DNA of 64,000 nucleotides from Gimesia alba (GTDB taxonomy: Bacteria; Planctomycetota; Planctomycetia; Planctomycetales; Planctomycetaceae): the NCBI RefSeq assembly GCF_007744675.1, contig NZ_CP036269.1, positions 2,247,501 through 2,311,500 on the forward strand, in the 5' to 3' direction. A program made the translations under genes and the position numbers. Numbering within the stretch: the first letter of the stretch is position 1; each line of letters starts with the position of its first letter. Under the pieces are notes generated by a model. That model made no database searches. It was not told where the DNA came from and saw only the letters and a list, made by a program, of their open reading frames with translations. Below, one piece after another: positions 46,842 to 56,729 of the stretch.

Positions 46842-47822
46842 ATGAAACTGAAACGTCTCGGTTTTACCCTAATCGAATTGTTGGTCGTGATCGCCATCAT
46901 CGCGATTTTAATCGCCCTATTACTACCTGCAGTTCAGCAGGCGCGGGAGGCAGCGCGTCGAAATGCTTGTAAAAACAATATAAAGCAAATCGGTTTAGCC
47001 CTTCATAACTACCATGAGACGTTTAGGGTATTTCCCTATGCTACAGGGAATCCAGGACAAGCCTCATCCACGTGCACCTTTAGCGGTAGTGATATTACTA
47101 ACCATACAGGGTGGTTGTATCTTTTGCCATACCTTGATCAATCTCCTCTTTACAATCAATTCAACTTTAGTGCTGCTACTGGTGAGAGATTAGCGGGAGG
47201 TGGAACTTTAGCCGGTGGTGGTGCGATAGCCAGTGGAAATGCTCAGTTATCCACAACCATCCTTACGGTATTGTTGTGCCCCACCGATAGCGGAGAAAAG
47301 TACTATGAAGGGGCCGACACTACTTATGGATCAGGCGTAGCAAACACGGCTCGGACTTCTTATGGGTTTATTGTGAATGATGCCACCGCTTGCCCAGATT
47401 GGGCTATTGCTAATCTTAGCACTAGAACAATGTTTGGTACTAATTCATCTTGCCGTATGCGTGATATCCAAGATGGATCGAGTAATACCGCTGCGATTGC
47501 TGAAACGACATTGGAGATTGCTGATGGTAAAACAATGTCTTGGGCAACCGCTCATCACGTTGGCTTGGGAATCAAGTTCGACCTTCCTCCCAATATTGAT
47601 ATTAATAGATGGTTATGCTGTGATTGGACAATCCCACCATGGCAAGAGACACCGATACCTGGTCGTTTAGGCTCGTGGGGTTCACCGGGAAGTACTCACA
47701 CTGGTGGCATGCATATTTTATTAGCTGATGGTGCCGTTCGATTTATTAGCGAGAACCTCGACAGCACAATACGTAAAAATCTAGCCTACATGGCTGACGG
47801 TAATGTCATAGGCCAGTTCTAA
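46842..47822 (+). CDS. DUF1559 domain protein with type IV pilin-like N-methylation leader
   Basis: 326 residues. The start [20 protein letters not shown] is a prepilin-type cleavage/methylation signal followed by a hydrophobic helix and the [11 protein letters not shown] segment characteristic of DUF1559. The family is strongly expanded in planctomycetes and ends with the [22 protein letters not shown] motif seen here at about 287-309. The function is unknown; a pseudopilin-like role in a secretion or uptake apparatus is the usual inference. It is followed after about 120 bases by a small lipoprotein gene, a common pairing. Paralogue of the gene at 50750. Confidence 0.92.
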   Translation: MKLKRLGFTLIELLVVIAIIAILIALLLPAVQQAREAARRNACKNNIKQIGLALHNYHETFRVFPYATGNPGQASSTCTFSGSDITNHTGWLYLLPYLDQSPLYNQFNFSAATGERLAGGGTLAGGGAIASGNAQLSTTILTVLLCPTDSGEKYYEGADTTYGSGVANTARTSYGFIVNDATACPDWAIANLSTRTMFGTNSSCRMRDIQDGSSNTAAIAETTLEIADGKTMSWATAHHVGLGIKFDLPPNIDINRWLCCDWTIPPWQETPIPGRLGSWGSPGSTHTGGMHILLADGAVRFISENLDSTIRKNLAYMADGNVIGQF

Positions 47823-47943
47823 ATGAGTACTTACAAAGTGATGTTTAAGATGCTTTGTCAGGCTTCATGAAAATATACAAAATGAGAGTACATATTCTGT
47901 AATCTTTTCTTTTTAACATTTTTTGAGATTAAGGAATTTTAAT

Positions 47944-48408
47944 GTGACAAACACAGTTTCTCATTTGAAATTAGCTGTCATTTTACATTTATCTATTTTG
48001 TTTTACAGTTGTGGTGGTAGTGAGAAAGTTGTACCGGATAAACTCACGGAAGTATCTGGAGTAGTGACTCTTGATGGTAAATCTCTGGCAAGTGCGAGCG
48101 TAATCTTTACTCCCTATTCTGGAACAAAAGGCAATGGTGCGTTCGGAGTTACGGATAGTGACGGAAAATATACACTTCAACACAAATCTGGAAAACCTGG
48201 CATCGAACCTGGTAAATATTATGTAATATTCTCGAAATGGGCGATGCCCAACGGTTCTCCAATTCCTGCGGGAAAGTCCGCTGCGGACGTGGAAGCCAAA
48301 CAAGTCATACCAAAAAAATACTTGGCTGTAACCAAGGCGGGGCGTAAGAATATTGCAGAAGTTACAGGAAATGCAAGTTCATTTGACTTTGACCTTAAAT
48401 CAAAGTAG
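47944..48408 (+). CDS. Lipoprotein with transthyretin/carboxypeptidase-regulatory-like domain
   Basis: About 154 residues. Lipoprotein signal ending in LFYSC, then a small beta-sandwich: EVSGVVTLDGKSLASASVIFTP, NGAFGVTDSDGKYTL, KPGIEPGKYYVIFSK. Proteins of this type regularly accompany DUF1559 genes in planctomycetes. GTG at 47944 is chosen because AAGGA precedes it by eight bases and the hydrophobic signal follows; the frame extends upstream to 47923. Function unknown. Confidence 0.8.
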   Translation: MTNTVSHLKLAVILHLSILFYSCGGSEKVVPDKLTEVSGVVTLDGKSLASASVIFTPYSGTKGNGAFGVTDSDGKYTLQHKSGKPGIEPGKYYVIFSKWAMPNGSPIPAGKSAADVEAKQVIPKKYLAVTKAGRKNIAEVTGNASSFDFDLKSK

Positions 48409-48766
48409 TAAACTCACTGTTTAAACTGATTTCTTTAGTGTGTTCGTATCAGGCACTCTACTGATAATGGATTTGGATCGTAGTCGGCTGAAAATTTAGA
48501 GGAGCATTTTTAATATCAGCGTTCAATATATTGTTGCCACTTCTACGTAGTTTTTTATAGATAGAAATCATCGTGTACTACTTTTGATTGGGTATACAGT
48601 GGGGATCGGATATATGAAACCCTGCTGCAATTTCAAACTGCTCACTCATTCTAACTAAGGTCATGTATGCATGGGACATGGTCATTTGCAAACACTTTTG
48701 CTTCGTACTTTTTAAAGATGAGCTTGATTAATTTCCATTTTTCCTAAATACATTAAGGAACTTTTG
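48409..48766. other. Intergenic region, no gene seen
   Basis: 358 A/T-rich bases between the small lipoprotein gene and the sialidase-like gene. No clear promoter, repeat or RNA was recognised; AAGGAAC lies before the next start. Confidence 0.4.
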
Positions 48767-49906
48767 ATGAAACACCACAATGTCTTTCTCTCACTTTTAC
48801 TTGGCCTGCCATGCTGTATGGGGCTCTTGCAAACAGTTGCGATGGCAGAACCTCCTTTCCAGATTTCTCCTAAACTCTTCGATCGCGATAGCGATACTTT
48901 GGGTTTAGTCGAGCTTACCGGTGAGCACCGCACTTTGTTTCGAGCAACTGAAGAAAGCTACCAGTATTGCCATCATCCAAATCTAGTTGTTTTTCGTGAT
49001 CGCCTAGTCTGTATGTGGTCAAACGGTATCGTGGCAGAGGATGAACCAGGTCAGAGAATTCTCTACTGCCATACCAAAGACGGAATTAATTGGACCAAAC
49101 CGATTGAGTTGGCCAACCATAAGCAAGGAAAAGGAGTTTGTGTCTCCGCTGGTTTTCTTGTATCTGGAAAAACTCTCATCGCGTTTTACACCACAACGGA
49201 CGGTGAGAATTTTGGGGAGAACACATCTCTCATTGCGCGAACTTCAGTCGACGCTCAAATATGGAGCGAACCGCGTAGAATAGTCAACGGTTTTTTCATC
49301 GAAGGACCACGACAATTGCCCAGTGGTCGTCTGCTTCTCTCGGGGGAAAACGTTGGTCCTCAACGCAAAACGAAACGTATGAAGCTACTATATACCGATT
49401 CAAATTATAGCTTGGGCAGATGGGAAGAGGCTGACATTGAGATGGATGATATAAATATATTTAGTTACACAGAACCAGGATTTTTTTCGAGAGAAGATGG
49501 CACACTGGTCATGTCATTTCGTAATCGTAGCGGGTTCTTATATGCCAGCGAGAGTACCAATCAAGGAAAGTCATGGTCTACGCCCGCCAAAACAAACTTT
49601 CCAGATTGCCGAGCCCGATTTTCAGCCGGTAATCTCCCCGATGGTACCGCCTACCTCATCAGCAACCCTGGTCCGGGTCATCGACGCTATTTGACCATCG
49701 CACTGAGCGATGATTGTAAAACCTTTGATCGTGCTTTCATGATTTTTGGCAAGCCCATTCGCCACCGCTACGGAGGCCGAACCAAAAGTCACGGTTGGCA
49801 ATATCCCAACGCTGTCGTCTGGAAAGACCACCTTCACATTGCCTATTCAATTAACAAAGAGGATCTTGGCACATCGCGGATCGCGTTAAAAGAGCTTCAG
49901 CGATAA
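48767..49906 (+). CDS. Exported sialidase-like BNR/Asp-box protein
   Basis: About 379 residues. A signal peptide ends near VAMAEPP. A six-bladed propeller of sialidase type is suggested by Asp-box motifs (HTKDGINWT, STNQGKSWS) and by an Arg-containing region of the family (FIEGPRQLPSGRLLLSG). ATG at 48767 follows AAGGAAC; a TTG directly before it is less likely. It lies between two DUF1559/lipoprotein pairs under a XylR-like regulator, so it probably acts outside the cytoplasm on a glycan. True sialidase activity is uncertain: the same fold covers many glycosidases and lyases. Confidence 0.82.
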   Translation: MKHHNVFLSLLLGLPCCMGLLQTVAMAEPPFQISPKLFDRDSDTLGLVELTGEHRTLFRATEESYQYCHHPNLVVFRDRLVCMWSNGIVAEDEPGQRILYCHTKDGINWTKPIELANHKQGKGVCVSAGFLVSGKTLIAFYTTTDGENFGENTSLIARTSVDAQIWSEPRRIVNGFFIEGPRQLPSGRLLLSGENVGPQRKTKRMKLLYTDSNYSLGRWEEADIEMDDINIFSYTEPGFFSREDGTLVMSFRNRSGFLYASESTNQGKSWSTPAKTNFPDCRARFSAGNLPDGTAYLISNPGPGHRRYLTIALSDDCKTFDRAFMIFGKPIRHRYGGRTKSHGWQYPNAVVWKDHLHIAYSINKEDLGTSRIALKELQR

Positions 49907-49966
49907 GAACCAATTATACATACTGCTTCATGCACGTGAGTTTGACTCTCGGTTTTGGTTTTACTA

Positions 49967-49983
49967 GCTGGAAGTCTTCCAGC
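49967..49983 (+). terminator. Small hairpin after the sialidase-like gene
   Basis: GCTGGAA and TTCCAGC form a perfect 7-bp stem with a three-base loop 61 bases after the stop codon. No T-run. The rest of the 320-base gap to 50226 contains nothing recognisable except AGGAAAG before the next start. Confidence 0.3.
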
Positions 49984-50226
49984 AATGAAGAGGATACGTC
50001 AAATGGCAAATGCTAGGTTCTGTCTTCAAATTCAAAATTCGAATTTCTCAAATTACAAACCGAAAGTCGTCGATCACGAGTAATAGACTTATCATCAAAG
50101 TAGACACGATCATCGACTGACCGTCGTCGCTGGAAATATAGTGAAAGACATGATTTCGTTAAATACAAAATCATCAACTGATATTTTGACGTATTCAGAC
50201 AACCAGTTTTGACAGGAAAGAAAACA

Positions 50227-50670
50227 ATGATGCAGATTCATGTTCCCACTATTCTGGTAGTTTTCAGTTTAGTTCACGCCGTTGGTTGCGGCAATAGTGT
50301 TGAACGTCCGAAAACAGTTCCGGTTTCAGGTAAGGTCACTTGGAATGGCGCGCCTTTATCGATGGGGCGCGTGCAGTTTGTCCCCAGCGATTCAAAGAAA
50401 GGCCGACCAGCAGTGGGAGACATCAATCAGGAAGGTCATTACACATTAATGACTTTTCAGGCAAATGATGGAGTCATGCCGGGAAACTACAAGATCTTCG
50501 TCGATGCGAGAAAAGAAGGCGATCCTAACAATTTGAAAACCAAAGGGGGGTTTCCGATTCTCCCCCAAAAATATTACGACGCAAATAAATCAGGCTTGAC
50601 CGCATTCATTGAAGATTCAGCCAAGAATAAAGTGGTTGATATAGTTTTAGACGGGAAACGCAAGAAGTAA
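50227..50670 (+). CDS. Lipoprotein with transthyretin-like domain, DUF1559 partner
   Basis: About 147 residues. Lipoprotein signal ending near VHAVGC; then a compact beta-sandwich (VSGKVTWNGAPLSMGRVQFVP, GDINQEGHYTL, VMPGNYKIFV). Same type as the protein at 47944, with diverged sequence. ATG at 50227 follows AGGAAAG; the TTG at 50209 is less likely. The DUF1559 gene follows after 79 bases. Function unknown. Confidence 0.8.
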   Translation: MMQIHVPTILVVFSLVHAVGCGNSVERPKTVPVSGKVTWNGAPLSMGRVQFVPSDSKKGRPAVGDINQEGHYTLMTFQANDGVMPGNYKIFVDARKEGDPNNLKTKGGFPILPQKYYDANKSGLTAFIEDSAKNKVVDIVLDGKRKK

Positions 50671-50749
50671 ATTTGTGTTTCTGAATATATAAGGTGTGAT
50701 TCTTTTACAACTACTTAGTTTTTTATCATCGCATGAAAGGTTTGAAGAA

Positions 50750-51679
50750 ATGAAACAACGACGCGCTTTTACATTGATTGAGTTGTTAGTGGTGATTGCA
50801 ATTATCGCCATTCTCATCGCACTACTTTTACCGGCTGTTCAACAAGCGCGGGAAGCAGCCCGCCGCAGCACCTGCAAGAATAATCTGAAGCAAATCGGAT
50901 TGGCGTTGCACAACTACCATGACGTGTTTCGGACATTCCCCTATGGCGGCTCGGCTATATACTGGAATGCCGCCGGCGAAAACGCTTTCAATTGGCGGGT
51001 CATGATTCTTCCCTATCTTGATCAAGCGCCTCTTTACAACGAAATGAGCCCCTATTTTGGAAGTTACAGCAATACTACGATGGCAGGCTTGACCCATTTT
51101 CATGAGCAAGTTATTGCAGTTTACCAGTGCCCTAGCGAACCGGGCAGTGGAATTCGAAGTGGTTTGGCCAGTGATGAAGACAATGGATTGGGATTTGTTA
51201 CAACAGCTGCCGTTTCGTCATATAACGGTTCGTCTGGTCCGACCTCATCTACGACGAACTGTTTTCTATGTGCTTCTAACGTTTGTTTATGTCACGACGG
51301 AGGAAATCACTTCGGTAGTGACAACAAAGTTGAAGGCATCATGGCGAATAATGCACGAGGAGCCAAAATTCGCGATATTACCGACGGGACTTCGAACACA
51401 CTCGGCGTCGGTGAAGTGACACAGATTAATAACGGTCTAGGAAACCACTATGCCCAATGGGATGGAATTTGGGCCGTCTCATCAACCACAACAGGCATTA
51501 ATTGGGTTGGCAGAGGAGCAACCTGGGCATCGGGACACGGATTCGCCAGTAATCATGTCGGAGGCGCCCATTTTTTAATGTGTGATGGTGCAGTGAGATT
51601 CATCAGCGAGAATCTCGACCTAGCAACATTCGGATTCCTCGGTGGCAAAGCAGATGGAAACGTCATCGGCGAATTCTAA
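50750..51679 (+). CDS. DUF1559 domain protein with type IV pilin-like N-methylation leader
   Basis: About 309 residues. [20 protein letters not shown] is the prepilin-type leader, followed by [20 protein letters not shown] and, near the end, [20 protein letters not shown]. The frame opens at 50696, but the ATG at 50750 sits directly before the leader and is chosen. With the lipoprotein gene upstream it repeats the arrangement found at 46842-48408 in reverse order. Confidence 0.92.
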   Translation: MKQRRAFTLIELLVVIAIIAILIALLLPAVQQAREAARRSTCKNNLKQIGLALHNYHDVFRTFPYGGSAIYWNAAGENAFNWRVMILPYLDQAPLYNEMSPYFGSYSNTTMAGLTHFHEQVIAVYQCPSEPGSGIRSGLASDEDNGLGFVTTAAVSSYNGSSGPTSSTTNCFLCASNVCLCHDGGNHFGSDNKVEGIMANNARGAKIRDITDGTSNTLGVGEVTQINNGLGNHYAQWDGIWAVSSTTTGINWVGRGATWASGHGFASNHVGGAHFLMCDGAVRFISENLDLATFGFLGGKADGNVIGEF

Positions 51680-51846
51680 ATCTAACAAAAAACGGACGGC
51701 AGAAAACAGGCTTCCAATTCAGAAGCTTGTTTCTCTGCTATCCCGTATGGTCAATTTATTCAGCTACGCGTCTTGTCTTATGATGATCAGACTTTGGGAT
51801 TAGTGGAAACCGTCAATTTCCAGCCTACTGTCATCTCATTTTGAAC

Positions 51847-52300
51847 TGACATTCCTCCAAGTATGACACCAGCCACAAGACTTGTATGTTTGACTTGTCA
51901 GGATCATACGGTGTAATGGACATTGTCGTGGAAAAGACTTCTGAGCGTAGCGAAGACTTCTCCATTCAGCAATTCATCTCTTAGCTTTCCATTGAATGAT
52001 TCAATGTATCCATTCTCCCAGGAACTGCCTAGCTCGATAAACAACGTCTTCACTTCAATTCTCCGTAACCAGTCACGAACTCTTTTGGCTGTAAACTCAG
52101 GACCACTCTCACTTCGAATAATGTGATCAGGAACTCCACGACGTACAAACAGGTCACTTAAACACTCCAATACGTTTTCACTGTTGAGCCTTCTTTCGAC
52201 ATCAATTGCCAGACATTCTCTGGTAAATTCATCAAGCATAGTGAACATTCGGAAGGATCGGCCATCATGTGTGCGACAAGGCACAAAGTCATAACTCGAG
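51847..52300 (-). mobile_element. Degraded IS3-family insertion sequence remnant
   Basis: The right end and part of the transposase of an element closely related to the complete copy at 56656-57939. The end TGACATTCCTCCAAGTATGA (51847 on) matches the intact end with several changes. The coding part (frame 51904-52365) keeps TMLDEFTRECLAIDVERRLN but carries one extra codon (DHIIRSESGPEF instead of DHIRSDNGPEF), changes the second catalytic Asp to Glu, and loses the C-terminus after LLNGEVF. OrfA and the left end are gone. Non-functional. Confidence 0.88.
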
Positions 52301-52572
52301 ACATGGTCGATATCAACTACCGAAAGACCCGGGTGCCTCGACACGATTAATTGATTGCCAACCATAGTTGTTTTTTACTTTTATGGATTGAGAGTATCGA
52401 CTAGCCTGGGGCCAGGTTTACTGTAACGTCTTCATTCTCTTTGAGACGAGCGAAATAAGATGAAAGACGCTATAGTGAAAAGAAATGGGTTCCAGCTTAT
52501 TTCAATCAAGCTCGATTCTGATATACATCAATTACACCTACATTCCTTTTGTAAGCGATATGAGGTAAATAT

Positions 52573-54021
52573 TTGTCCCAATCCTGTGACTTATTCCCTG
52601 AACCACCGGAACGTCTCGCCTCGTTGCATCTGCGAAACACCTTTTCATTCATTGGCCCCGGCTTGATTATTGCATCGGTCACTATCGGTAGCGGTGAATT
52701 AGTTTGGGCTTCACGAGCTGGTGCGGTGTTCGGTTATCAGTTGCTATGGTGCTTCTTGCTGGCAGGTATTTTCAAGGCAGTTCAGGTCTATGGTGCAGCG
52801 CGGCACCTTACACTGACGGGCGAACATCCCATGGTCAGCTGGAAGGCAATCCCCGGTCCGCCGTTGTGGTTTCCGTTGCTGATCGCGTTACCAACAGTAC
52901 TGGTGATGCCGATTGCCTTCTCAAGTATTTCAGAGATTCTTGGTGGCTATCTGCGTGAGTTGACTGGGATATCGATGAGCAATCAACCTGTCGGTCCGTT
53001 TGACGGATTTGAATTCTGGCAAAACGTCTGGGGGGGCGCCGTTCTCACAATCTGTTTCATATTGGCGATCAGCTCGACATTAAAGACATTGGAGCGCGTC
53101 TCTGCAGTTGTACTCGGTCTAATCATCGTTTGTGCGACGATTTCCGTAATCGTTTGCAAACCAAATGTTGCTGACTTTCTTGCCGGGCTATTTATTCCTC
53201 TTGTTCCCGATTATGAACCCTGGGTTGTAACCGAATACGCAAACACGTTCGCAGGTCGCAGTCCGTGGCTGGAAGTGGCGCTCTACCTAAGCGCTGTTGG
53301 CGGCGGGACGTTTGATTACATTGGCTATGTCGGCATGATTCGCGAAAAGAAGTGGGGACTTGCTGGCAGCAAGGTAGCCTCTTGCGATCAACTCGAACTG
53401 ATCGACGATGACCAAGTGACCCGCGCCAAAATCTGGACACGTGCGGCGATGCTTGATACGGGGATCTCGTTCACAAGCGTGATTCTCGTAACACTTTTGT
53501 TCGCCGTACTTGGTGCCTTATTATTACATACCGAACAGAGAATCCCTGATAACACGACGCTCCTTTCTGAACAGGAGACGTTTCTTACACAACTACATCC
53601 ATGGCTTCTTTGGCTTTACCCTGTTGGCGTTTTCCTGGCATTCATCGGTACTTTGTACGGAGCATTTGAAATTTATCGCTACACAGTGGTTGAGAGTGCA
53701 CGCTCCCTGTTACCCAAATGGACAACAGACAAACATGTTCCGATTTGGCGCAATCTGACAGTAGCCTACTGCTACGGCGGTGGTATGATCATGATCTGGT
53801 TACCCAAACAAGTTGCAGGAAATGTACTGGACCGGATGACGTTTGGTGCGGTAATTGGAGGTGCTACATTATGCGGTTTATGGTGTTTCGCCATGTTATG
53901 GATCAATCACGTACGATTACCACGCGTATTAAGGATGAGTTGGCCATTGTGGGTGTCAACGTTGATTGCCGGAATTGCGATGACTGCACTTGGCGTACAA
54001 ACATTGCTTGTTTATTTTTAA
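52573..54021 (+). CDS. Nramp-like membrane transporter lacking the canonical metal-binding motif
   Basis: 482 residues with about 11-12 membrane helices and an APC/LeuT-like layout. TM1 begins FIGPGLIIASVTIGSGELVWASRAGAVFG in parts; the GPG start and position match Nramp, but the metal-binding DPGN is replaced by IGSG. The TM6 metal motif (Met-Pro-His) is also not found; the corresponding segment reads GGGTFDYIGYVGM. A divalent metal role is therefore doubtful. TTG at 52573 has GAGGT six bases upstream. The gene precedes an enolase-superfamily gene by 137 bases, so uptake of an organic or sugar acid is a reasonable alternative; this is inference. Confidence 0.8.
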   Translation: MSQSCDLFPEPPERLASLHLRNTFSFIGPGLIIASVTIGSGELVWASRAGAVFGYQLLWCFLLAGIFKAVQVYGAARHLTLTGEHPMVSWKAIPGPPLWFPLLIALPTVLVMPIAFSSISEILGGYLRELTGISMSNQPVGPFDGFEFWQNVWGGAVLTICFILAISSTLKTLERVSAVVLGLIIVCATISVIVCKPNVADFLAGLFIPLVPDYEPWVVTEYANTFAGRSPWLEVALYLSAVGGGTFDYIGYVGMIREKKWGLAGSKVASCDQLELIDDDQVTRAKIWTRAAMLDTGISFTSVILVTLLFAVLGALLLHTEQRIPDNTTLLSEQETFLTQLHPWLLWLYPVGVFLAFIGTLYGAFEIYRYTVVESARSLLPKWTTDKHVPIWRNLTVAYCYGGGMIMIWLPKQVAGNVLDRMTFGAVIGGATLCGLWCFAMLWINHVRLPRVLRMSWPLWVSTLIAGIAMTALGVQTLLVYF

Positions 54022-54158
54022 TTTAAAACACTTAATGCTTAGTTGCTGTAATATTTATGAAATAGTGAATGTTTCACAAGCGTGACCATGGAATACAGAT
54101 GCTCTACTTTAAATCAATGACCTGTTTAATAAAGTATTAGAAAAAACGAGAAACCTGG

Positions 54159-55232
54159 ATGAAAATTACCAATTACACACTCCATCGACTCCATTTACCA
54201 TTGCGAGAGCCAATCGGTGATTCTCAAGTTCGATTCGCCGATCATTGGATGACGATTATTGAACTGCATACCGATATGGGGCACTCGGGTGTTGGTTTTC
54301 AAATTCAACAAGGAATGCCTGTCTCTAGTCTGGCTGATATGAAGACACAATTTGAATACGACGTTTGGCCAAGCCTGTTGAGTGGTTCGCCAATAGGACT
54401 GGCCCAGCGCATCACACGACCGCGTGGAGGTAATGTAGGCGGCGGTTACTTGACGCTCTCAGTCGAAACCGCACTCTGGGATTTGATTGGTAAACAGCAA
54501 CAACTGCCTCTCTATCAAGTACTCGGTGGCGACAACCCGTGTGTGCCCGCTTATGGCAGTACGCTGGACTTTCCTCTCACCGATTCCGAGTTTCGAGCCA
54601 AGTTAGAACAATTTCGTAAGCAGGGCTTTCGTGCGATCAAAACCAAAGTCGGACATGCTGACATTGCCTGGGATCTGTGCCGGCTTGGGATTGTTAAGGA
54701 AGTCATGGGCGATGATGTTTGTTTGATGGTCGATGCAAACGAAGCGTGGTCTGTTAAAGAAACATTGATTCGCATGCATACCTATTGTGATGCAGGCCAC
54801 GAGATATTCTGGATCGAAGACCCGATTACGCGCGATGATTACGAGGGCTATGCTCGCTTATGCTCTCAGCTCACAAACACACGTGTGAACACAGGGGAGT
54901 ACCTGGGCTTTTCAGGAAAACGACGGTTATTAGAACACAACGCAGTCGATGTGTTAAATGTTCATGGTTCCATCAGTACAACACGATCAGCTGCATGGCT
55001 GGCCGCTGATTATGGCGTGCCTCTGTCATTAGGAAACACGGTGCTGGAACTTGGAGTGCATCTTGCGGCGAGTTTACCCGAGTGCCTTTTTCTTGAGTAT
55101 TCGGATTTGGTGTGGAACGAAATTGCCATCGAGCCCGTCCGGTTCGCAGATGGTTACGCATACGCTCCTGATCGACCGGGACATGGAATTGAGCTTGATC
55201 GAGATAAGATCGACTATTATTCCAGTCCATAA
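54159..55232 (+). CDS. Mandelate racemase/muconate lactonizing enzyme family protein (enolase superfamily)
   Basis: 357 residues. The N-terminal capping domain (about 1-125) is followed by the barrel domain. Catalytic landmarks: the KxK motif in IKTKVG (about 162-167), Asp in MVDANEAWS, Glu in FWIEDPI, Glu in NTGEYLG, i.e. the three metal ligands, and DVLNVHGSIS on a later strand. Members abstract a proton alpha to a carboxylate; acid sugar dehydratases, racemases and cycloisomerases all occur. The pattern does not allow substrate assignment. With the XylR-like regulator, sialidase-like protein and transporter upstream, acid sugar dehydration is the most likely role. Confidence 0.88.
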   Translation: MKITNYTLHRLHLPLREPIGDSQVRFADHWMTIIELHTDMGHSGVGFQIQQGMPVSSLADMKTQFEYDVWPSLLSGSPIGLAQRITRPRGGNVGGGYLTLSVETALWDLIGKQQQLPLYQVLGGDNPCVPAYGSTLDFPLTDSEFRAKLEQFRKQGFRAIKTKVGHADIAWDLCRLGIVKEVMGDDVCLMVDANEAWSVKETLIRMHTYCDAGHEIFWIEDPITRDDYEGYARLCSQLTNTRVNTGEYLGFSGKRRLLEHNAVDVLNVHGSISTTRSAAWLAADYGVPLSLGNTVLELGVHLAASLPECLFLEYSDLVWNEIAIEPVRFADGYAYAPDRPGHGIELDRDKIDYYSSP

Positions 55233-55893
55233 AAGAAAAAGTGGCTGGCGATCATGAAGTTGAAATATGTGTAGCCAATTTAAATTCTGCTATCAGTTAT
55301 CAAGAGAAAAGTGTAATGACACGAAAGCAGAAATCTTCGATTTCATCGAACCACGTTTGGTGGAATTCTGACTGAGTGTAATCACCTTGGTGGGTTACTG
55401 AATTATTACTATCGAGATGCTGTGTATTGATTCTAGTATTAATATCTTGTGTCTTCTACGACATGGTTTGCAAACTTATTTGAAATACAATAGGAAAGGC
55501 TTTCTGGCTTACCAGGGTACGACTATAGTCAGTCGAGAATGATAGTAACAAGTTAATAGAAAGCCCATTAATTAAAAAGTTTATCATGTGGCTGAATAAA
55601 TTGAGCATACGAGCTGTAAGGCATTAAATGGAAGAGGACGAAAAACAAAAAGTCTATTGTTGAACTGTAGTTTCATTAAACCAGATCTTGAGATGCAGGT
55701 TATCTGCTAGAGAATCCAATGACTCATATCAAGAGTCATACAAATGATAAGCTTACCGAACAGCAAACCATCATCAGTAACTAATCGACCGTATCAATAT
55801 GTTAGCTCCCGATCTCTCACGTCGCATTTTACAGGTTCATTTCAACAAAGACTCACGATATTTATTACCAGTGTGCTTTAGCAGATGTTGTAT
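55233..55893. other. Intergenic region, no gene seen
   Basis: 661 A/T-rich bases. The only structure noticed is a 7-bp inverted repeat, ATGACTC (55719-55725) and GAGTCAT (55733-55739), which could end transcription of either neighbour. No open frame with coding character. Confidence 0.45.
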
Positions 55894-56655
55894 TTAGTCT
55901 TTGAAGAATTGATGATCTGGATCGCCGGCACTGATCAGGTAGGCAATCAGATCGAGGATTTCTTCTTTGGTCATTCGATTGAACAGTTCTTTGGGCATCG
56001 GTGAAGTTTTGGAAACAACCATTTCATCAATGGTCTTACGGTCGATTCTGACCTGTTTATTGGGTTGGGTCAGGTCTGTGTTGAGCATAATCGAGTCACC
56101 ACTCAGGTTTACAACGACGCCTGTATGAACCTTGCCATCTTCGGTCACAACCGAAACTGCAGAAAACTGTTCATTGATCACTTTGCTGGGGTTGATGACC
56201 TGATCCAGTAAATCGTGAGGGGAATACCTGCGGCCAGCGGACGTCAGATCGGGGCCCGTCATACCACCCTGATTTCCAAAGCGGTGACAGGCAAAACATC
56301 CAGTAGCCGCAAACATACGTCGGCCATTATCGAAGTTTCTGTTTTTCAGACCGGTACGGGCAGCAGAAGAGAGTTCGGAGAGAGTCCATTTTTTCGTGGG
56401 GCGTCCTGCAAAGACTTCACCAAGATTCTCGAGGACTGATTTTTTAACCGGTTTCTTTGCCAGCAGTTCTTTCAGGGATGATTTTTCTGATTCACTGAGA
56501 GATGCGACTGCATCGTTACGTATGAATTCAATGAATTTTTCGAAACTGGCGCCGCCTTTATAGTTGGCAGCTTTCAGGAACCATTCAAAGTATGCTGTAC
56601 GCAATTCCGGAGTCCAACCAGACTTCAGCATTCGAATTGATCGCGCGTACTGCAC
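55894..56655 (-). pseudogene. C-terminal fragment of a PVC-type haem-binding protein, cut by the IS
   Basis: About 250 residues survive. The terminal haem domain of the Pirellula/Verrucomicrobium type is intact: GRRMFAATGCFACHRFGNQGG in part (CFACH), then MTGPDLTSAGRRYSPHDLLD, VINPSKVINEQF and LIAYLISAGDP at the end. The upstream part resembles the helical-repeat region that normally precedes it. The family is usually around 1000 residues with N-terminal dehydrogenase-like and repeat domains; here the frame runs straight into the left end of the IS at 56656 and no signal peptide exists. The missing 5' part is not found on the other side of the IS. Confidence 0.85.
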
Positions 56656-56729
56656 TGACGTGCCCCCTTTAACCGAATCCAGAGCTTGATATACAATTCA
56701 GGTATCTGGACCTTTAAAAGGAGGCGATT

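Noticed and set aside
52400-52415. CCTGGGGCCAGG inverted repeat before the Nramp-like gene as a metal riboswitch
   Set aside because: Only a 5-bp stem; no conserved Mn-riboswitch-type junction sequence was seen.
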